From positions 1-64,000 of the forward strand of contig CAYFUT010000007.1 in the NCBI GenBank assembly GCA_964346395.1: a stretch of DNA of 64,000 nt. Direction: 5' to 3'. The DNA is from CAYFUT01 sp964346395 (GTDB lineage Bacteria; Bacillota; Halanaerobiia; Halobacteroidales; Halobacteroidaceae). The translations under genes and the position numbers were made by a program. This document shows, one piece after another, positions 60,443 to 64,000 of the stretch (positions are counted from its first letter, which is position 1; the number at the start of each line of letters is the position of its first letter). Below the pieces are notes generated by a model, which ran no database searches, was not told the origin of the DNA, and was given only the letters and a program-made list of their open reading frames with translations.

Positions 60443-61624
60443 TCAACCCCAATTTTTTTGCCCTATAATTACTGTTATCTGCTCTTGACTATCATCTACC
60501 TGCAAGTCACCCTCTAAAGAATCAGCTAACTCTGCTGCTTCTTTAGCCTGCTGACTAGAAGTAACAACCTGGTTCTGCTGATAGTTAAAATGATCAGCAT
60601 TTCCAACATTAATTATTTCATACCCTTGTTTGCTTAATACAGCAGATACTTGCTGGGCTAAAGCAGGAATTCCTGCTCCATTTAAAACCGATAACTTAAT
60701 ATTCTGATGTTGGAAATATCTTTTGGTTGTAATTAAAGAATTAATTACTGCTTTACTCTCTTTTCTTTTCGGCAGCCAATAACTAATTCCCTCTATATAA
60801 TCTGGTTCACCGGGCAAAACTACCATTTCTACCTGGTGTAAGCCAATATCCGCAAAATTTCTTACTAAACCCACTGCTTCCTTCAACTCAATATTTGTCT
60901 TTACCGCCGCCATCGTCTGTTCAATTAATCCGGGCAGATTGAAGACTGTCTTTAAATTTAACAACTGTTTTAAAGCAGCCCGTAAAAACTTCTGCTGACG
61001 CTCTATTCGCCCAATATCCCCAGTTATTTTATCTCTAAACCGAATATAATCAAGAGCCTGTCTGCCAGTTAAAGTCTGCTTACCTGCTTTAATAGCAATA
61101 TTTAAATTAGCCGCTTGGTCTACATAATTCAAATCATCTTTTACATCTATTTCTACTCCGCCAAATTTATCTACTAATTTCTCAAATCCCTGATAACCTA
61201 CCTGCAAATGATAATCTATCGGAATTTGAAATTCTTCTTCAATTACTTGTTTCGTTAGCTCAATCCCTCCATAAGCATAAGCAGCATTAATTTTATGGTA
61301 TCCCTTATTTTCCGGTAATTTTACCCGAGTATCTCGGGGAATAGATAAAATCCCTATTTGTTCAGTCTTCAAATCAAAACTAACAATCATTAAGGTATCA
61401 GTTCGATTCTGCTCTTGATACCGGGCATCCGCTCCGACTACTAATAAATTAAAACTATCTTCTGCATTAGATTCTGGTTCTAAACTGGTAGTTTCTGATT
61501 CTGTTGTCACTTTTCTATTACTGATAATATTCTCCAGCAAAGGAGCAGCAGCTTCTGGATAATTAACTATTCCTAAACCCACAATAACTACTAGTATAAT
61601 TAGTACTGCAGATGCTTTTTTCAC
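60443..61624 (-). CDS. LytR-CpsA-Psr (LCP) family protein
   Basis: LCP enzymes attach wall polymers from undecaprenyl carriers to peptidoglycan. The 393-residue protein has an N-terminal membrane anchor (about 5-23), an LCP domain (about 60-235) with ADARYQEQNRTDTLMIVSF, IPRDTRVKLP and ALDYIRFRDKITGDIGRIERQ (in parts; basic and acidic catalytic residues present), and a C-terminal LytR_C domain (about 300-390). GTG start 61624 after AAGGAGG. The polymer substrate is unknown. Confidence 0.9.
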   Translation of the reverse strand: MKKASAVLIILVVIVGLGIVNYPEAAAPLLENIISNRKVTTESETTSLEPESNAEDSFNLLVVGADARYQEQNRTDTLMIVSFDLKTEQIGILSIPRDTRVKLPENKGYHKINAAYAYGGIELTKQVIEEEFQIPIDYHLQVGYQGFEKLVDKFGGVEIDVKDDLNYVDQAANLNIAIKAGKQTLTGRQALDYIRFRDKITGDIGRIERQQKFLRAALKQLLNLKTVFNLPGLIEQTMAAVKTNIELKEAVGLVRNFADIGLHQVEMVVLPGEPDYIEGISYWLPKRKESKAVINSLITTKRYFQHQNIKLSVLNGAGIPALAQQVSAVLSKQGYEIINVGNADHFNYQQNQVVTSSQQAKEAAELADSLEGDLQVDDSQEQITVIIGQKNWG

Positions 61625-61649
61625 CCTTACCTCCTTCTTCCTTTAAAAT

Positions 61650-62219
61650 TTATAATAACGAATTTCTGGCAGCCACAGTCTGCGGATGAATCGTTTCTCC
61701 TAAATCTAAATGATATCTGATTGTATCTTCACAGGCAATCCGTACTGCTTCATCAAGTATTCGCCCTCTAGTATCATTCTTTATATGCTGCCGCAGTTTA
61801 TCTGCCTCTCCATTCTCTCTGTTTGGTTCAATATGATCGGCCAGGTAAATAATTTTATCTAAAGTTGACATGTTTTTACTGCCTAAAGTATGAACTCGAA
61901 TCGCCTCTAAAATTTCTTCATCATCGATCCCAAACTCCCGTCGGGCAATTTCAGCCCCTACGGGAGCATGTAATAATCCGGGTTCCTCTTCAAAAACGCT
62001 GTCTATAACTATACCAAACTCCTCTGCCTTTTGCAATAGGATATTATTGGATAATTCCTTGGCACAGTCATGCAGCAAAGCAGCCCAGCGAGTCTTTTCT
62101 ACAGCAACATCATACTGTTTGGCCAATTCAATTGCATCATCACGCACTGCTAATACATGTTCTAATCTGTTTGCGCTTAATTTTTCCTCTAATTTTTCAA
62201 TTACTTCTTGTTCAGTCAT
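61650..62219 (-). CDS. yqeK: HD-domain hydrolase YqeK (Ap4A hydrolase type)
   Basis: The 189-residue product is an HD-domain phosphohydrolase of the YqeK family, which splits diadenosine tetraphosphate symmetrically. Motifs: RLEHVLAV, ALLHDCAKE (HD), LLHAPVGA and HTLGSKNMS. ATG 62219 overlaps the nadD end by eight bases (ATGACTGA), with GGGAGG upstream; an earlier frame start is unlikely. nadD-yqeK pairing is standard in Firmicutes. Confidence 0.94.
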   Translation of the reverse strand: MTEQEVIEKLEEKLSANRLEHVLAVRDDAIELAKQYDVAVEKTRWAALLHDCAKELSNNILLQKAEEFGIVIDSVFEEEPGLLHAPVGAEIARREFGIDDEEILEAIRVHTLGSKNMSTLDKIIYLADHIEPNRENGEADKLRQHIKNDTRGRILDEAVRIACEDTIRYHLDLGETIHPQTVAARNSLL

Positions 62220-62835
62220 TATCGCTTTCCTCCCTATACAGTCCATGTTTCTTTATATACATTTCTACTTCTTCCGGTAACTGATATTTAATAGGCCGCT
62301 CTTCTGCTACTCGCTGGCGAATATTAGTAGAAGAAATGTCTAACCGCGGCACCTGTAAAGGATGAATCCGATGTTGATATTTATCATATACTTCTTTATC
62401 TAAATCAGACAGGGAATAACCGGGACGGCTAGCAGCAATAAATTCTACTGTCTCCAATAACTTTTTCGGCTGCTTCCAAGTAGAAATTTCCAAAATAGAG
62501 TCCGCACCAGTAATGAAGTAAAATTTAATTCCCGGATGCTGGTTTTTAAATTCACGTACTGTATCCAAAGTATAAGAGAGGCCAGGTTTGTCAATTTCCA
62601 ACCGGGAAACCGTCAAGTTAGGATTATTTATTGTAGCTAACAAGGTCATCAGATATCTGTCGCCAGCAGCAGTAATTTTCTGCTCCTGTTTATGCGGTGG
62701 ATCTCCAGCTGGTATAAATACTACTCTATCCAGATCAAACTTATGAGCTGCACATTCCGCTACCAACAAATGCCCGTGATGAATCGGATCAAAAGTCCCC
62801 CCTAAAAGACCTACCTTTTGTTCAGTTCCATCCAT
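62212..62835 (-). CDS. nadD: nicotinate mononucleotide adenylyltransferase NadD
   Basis: NadD adenylates nicotinate mononucleotide in NAD synthesis. The 207-residue product has GGTFDPIHHGHLL (nucleotidyltransferase HIGH-like motif, about residue 12) and the ISSTNIRQRVAEE signature near residue 175. ATG 62835 is chosen because the motif starts about ten residues later, as in the family; AGGAG lies 11 bases upstream. It forms the first gene of the nadD-yqeK-LCP-rsfS group. Confidence 0.95.
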   Translation of the reverse strand: MDGTEQKVGLLGGTFDPIHHGHLLVAECAAHKFDLDRVVFIPAGDPPHKQEQKITAAGDRYLMTLLATINNPNLTVSRLEIDKPGLSYTLDTVREFKNQHPGIKFYFITGADSILEISTWKQPKKLLETVEFIAASRPGYSLSDLDKEVYDKYQHRIHPLQVPRLDISSTNIRQRVAEERPIKYQLPEEVEMYIKKHGLYREESDND

Positions 62836-62957
62836 TATTTTGTCAACTCCTAGTTTTAATTTTAGCTCCAAATAATTTGTATTTTTATCTATGTATTATG
62901 ATATAATAATGTATAGTTAGACGCAAATATTTCTACTATCAATCTAGGAGGAAAAAA

Positions 62958-63485
62958 ATGGCCAAACTAAAACTCCCCCCGAAAAAACAGTTGACAGAAT
63001 TAAATAAAATTAAAAAAATTTATTCCTTAACCAATACTTCCCACTCTATTCCCCATCAACTATATCATTACTTCCCCAAAAATGCAAAACAGCTACCGGA
63101 AGAATTAGAAAAAATTAGCCAAAAGGGCCTCCGTACCTCTTCCTCTCGCCCCGATACCTCTTTTATAGACAACAAGATCAATCGTCCTTCCGGAAATTAT
63201 TTTTGGGGTTCTGAAATCAAACAAGAAGTTAATCTAAAAATAAATGTCAGTGATTTAAACCTTAAGCATCTATATGCTTTTCCTCACCAAATTGCTGATA
63301 AAATTTTAAACTGGCGCACTAATTATCAGGTCCCATCCCAATTTTGGGCCAACTTAAATAACCTAACTAAAGCAGTTCCCTTTTCCGATTACAAAGGGCA
63401 GTTTAAAGCTGAATTCATCTATACCCTCCCTATTCCGCCGGAAAATATAACAGTCAACCACTATAATCAACTTCCTATTCAATAA
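62958..63485 (+). CDS. orphan protein with ADP-ribosyltransferase-like features
   Basis: I cannot assign this 175-residue protein to a family with certainty. Its pattern resembles ART-fold proteins such as DarT: a start HQLYHYF (H37, Y38), then KGL near 56, YFW near 81, and near the end KAEFIYTLPIPPENI with Glu152, like the QAEvlv..vppeyI end of DarT-type domains. The N terminus is Lys-rich. AGGAGG precedes ATG 62958; TATAAT at 62902-62907 is a possible -10. It is a single plus-strand gene converging on the HAD gene with an 11-base overlap; no antitoxin-like gene adjoins it. Confidence 0.65.
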   Translation: MAKLKLPPKKQLTELNKIKKIYSLTNTSHSIPHQLYHYFPKNAKQLPEELEKISQKGLRTSSSRPDTSFIDNKINRPSGNYFWGSEIKQEVNLKINVSDLNLKHLYAFPHQIADKILNWRTNYQVPSQFWANLNNLTKAVPFSDYKGQFKAEFIYTLPIPPENITVNHYNQLPIQ

Positions 63486-64000
63486 GATCTAATTTTTTCA
63501 GTTCCTGGCGCAGCTGAAAAGCTCCTGTAAAATCTAACACAGAAAGCCCCACTTCCTCAGCTACCTGTAAACTCTGCTGATCATCATCAATAAACAGAAT
63601 CTCTGCTGGGGGCACTTCCAATTGATTCACTACTGCCTGATAAAATTCAAGGCTAGGTTTACAGTACCCAACAGCAAACGAATTAATCACTTGGTCAAAT
63701 AATCCGTCCAAACCAAGATAGTCAAATTTCTGCTGTAGATAACCAATATCATTAGTAACTAGTCCCACTTGGCAGTTCTGCTTTAACTGGCGAATTATCC
63801 TTTCAACTTCTTCTTTTACCTGGCCGGAATAATAATAATCATCCGCAAATTCTTCTAGCTGTTCTTTAGTTAAGTCTACTTCACCAGCAATCCAGTCTAT
63901 AAAATCAGCCAAGGAAAGTTGGCCCGACAGCAGCAATTCATATTTATCGCTAAATATCTTTTCTCTTAATTTTTCTATATCCCAGCCCCGTTCCTGCTGA
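63475..64000 (-). CDS. HAD-superfamily hydrolase, partial at window edge
   Basis: The frame stays open to the window end, so the N terminus (with the DxD nucleophile) is missing; at least 174 residues are visible. Seen are motif II LVTND, motif III lysine in YCKPSLEFYQAVV and motif IV ILFIDDDQQSL. It is a subfamily I HAD phosphatase or dehalogenase-like protein of unknown substrate. The first in-frame possible start inside the window is TTG 63936, but codons upstream (WDIEKLREKIFSDKYE) fit a longer protein. It overlaps the 3' end of the plus-strand gene by 11 bases. Confidence 0.85.
   Translation of the reverse strand, partial: QQERGWDIEKLREKIFSDKYELLLSGQLSLADFIDWIAGEVDLTKEQLEEFADDYYYSGQVKEEVERIIRQLKQNCQVGLVTNDIGYLQQKFDYLGLDGLFDQVINSFAVGYCKPSLEFYQAVVNQLEVPPAEILFIDDDQQSLQVAEEVGLSVLDFTGAFQLRQELKKLDLIE

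Overview
The window is a bacterial chromosome segment, AT-rich and almost entirely coded on the minus strand. It keeps the long housekeeping and sporulation gene order known from Firmicutes such as Bacillus (nadD-yqeK-rsfS, comEA-comEC-holA, rpsT/gpr, spoIIP-lepA-hemW-hrcA-grpE-dnaK-dnaJ-prmA-rsmE-mtaB, yqeY-yqfC-yqfD-phoH-pgpH-ybeY-dgkA, era-recO-glyQ-glyS, ccpN-ppdR, dnaG-rpoD-trmK-nif3). Spore genes (two alpha/beta SASPs, gpr, spoIIP, yqfC, yqfD), a class A RNase P RNA, a two-subunit glycyl-tRNA synthetase, many ferredoxin-type and radical-SAM proteins and a very acidic proteome suggest an anaerobic spore-forming firmicute. I infer a halophile of the Halanaerobiales type (Halobacteroidaceae-like); the sequence alone does not prove the taxon.

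Layout, low to high coordinate. 0-5.4 kb: queA, a DUF2905 membrane protein, ruvB, ruvA (no ruvC), yebC, pheA and rnpB. 5.4-12 kb: zinc-ribbon coiled-coil protein, nif3 and trmK, a plus-strand PHP phosphoesterase, then the rpoD-dnaG pair. 12-20 kb: a flavoprotein, a small inverted-repeat element, ppdR-ccpN, glpX, an ankyrin protein and glyQS next to a 100-N assembly gap. 20-32 kb: DUF4342 protein, recO, a deoC-like aldolase, mgtE, era, a GNAT enzyme, a CNNM/CorC protein, a DgkA-PAP2 fusion, ybeY, pgpH, phoH, yqfD, yqfC. 32-42 kb: yqeY, HIT protein, mtaB, rsmE, prmA, then dnaJ-dnaK-grpE-hrcA under a clear CIRCE operator. 42-48 kb: hemW, lepA, spoIIP, gpr, a small membrane protein and plus-strand rpsT. 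48-54 kb: a release-factor-N-domain-like protein, a large foldback repeat, holA, plus-strand tandem SASPs and a LysM-CAP protein, comEC, comEA. 54-64 kb: a multi-cluster Fe-S protein, ubiE, leuS behind a T-box leader, rsfS, an LCP protein, yqeK, nadD, a plus-strand orphan protein with ADP-ribosyltransferase-like features, and an HAD hydrolase cut by the window edge.

Functionally this is a core block: tRNA charging and modification, ribosome assembly, replication initiation, recombination, heat-shock chaperones, carbon-flow control between glycolysis and gluconeogenesis (ccpN, ppdR, glpX), competence DNA uptake and spore formation. I found no CRISPR array, prophage or obvious defence island. 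The least explained parts are: a repeat family with about 32-bp inverted ends (two copies in opposite orientation), a foldback element bracketed by 33-bp direct repeats at the end of holA, two near-identical palindromes, a protein joining an RF1-type N-terminal domain to a winged-helix-like domain, an orphan ART-like protein, and a DeoC homologue lacking two canonical active-site residues.
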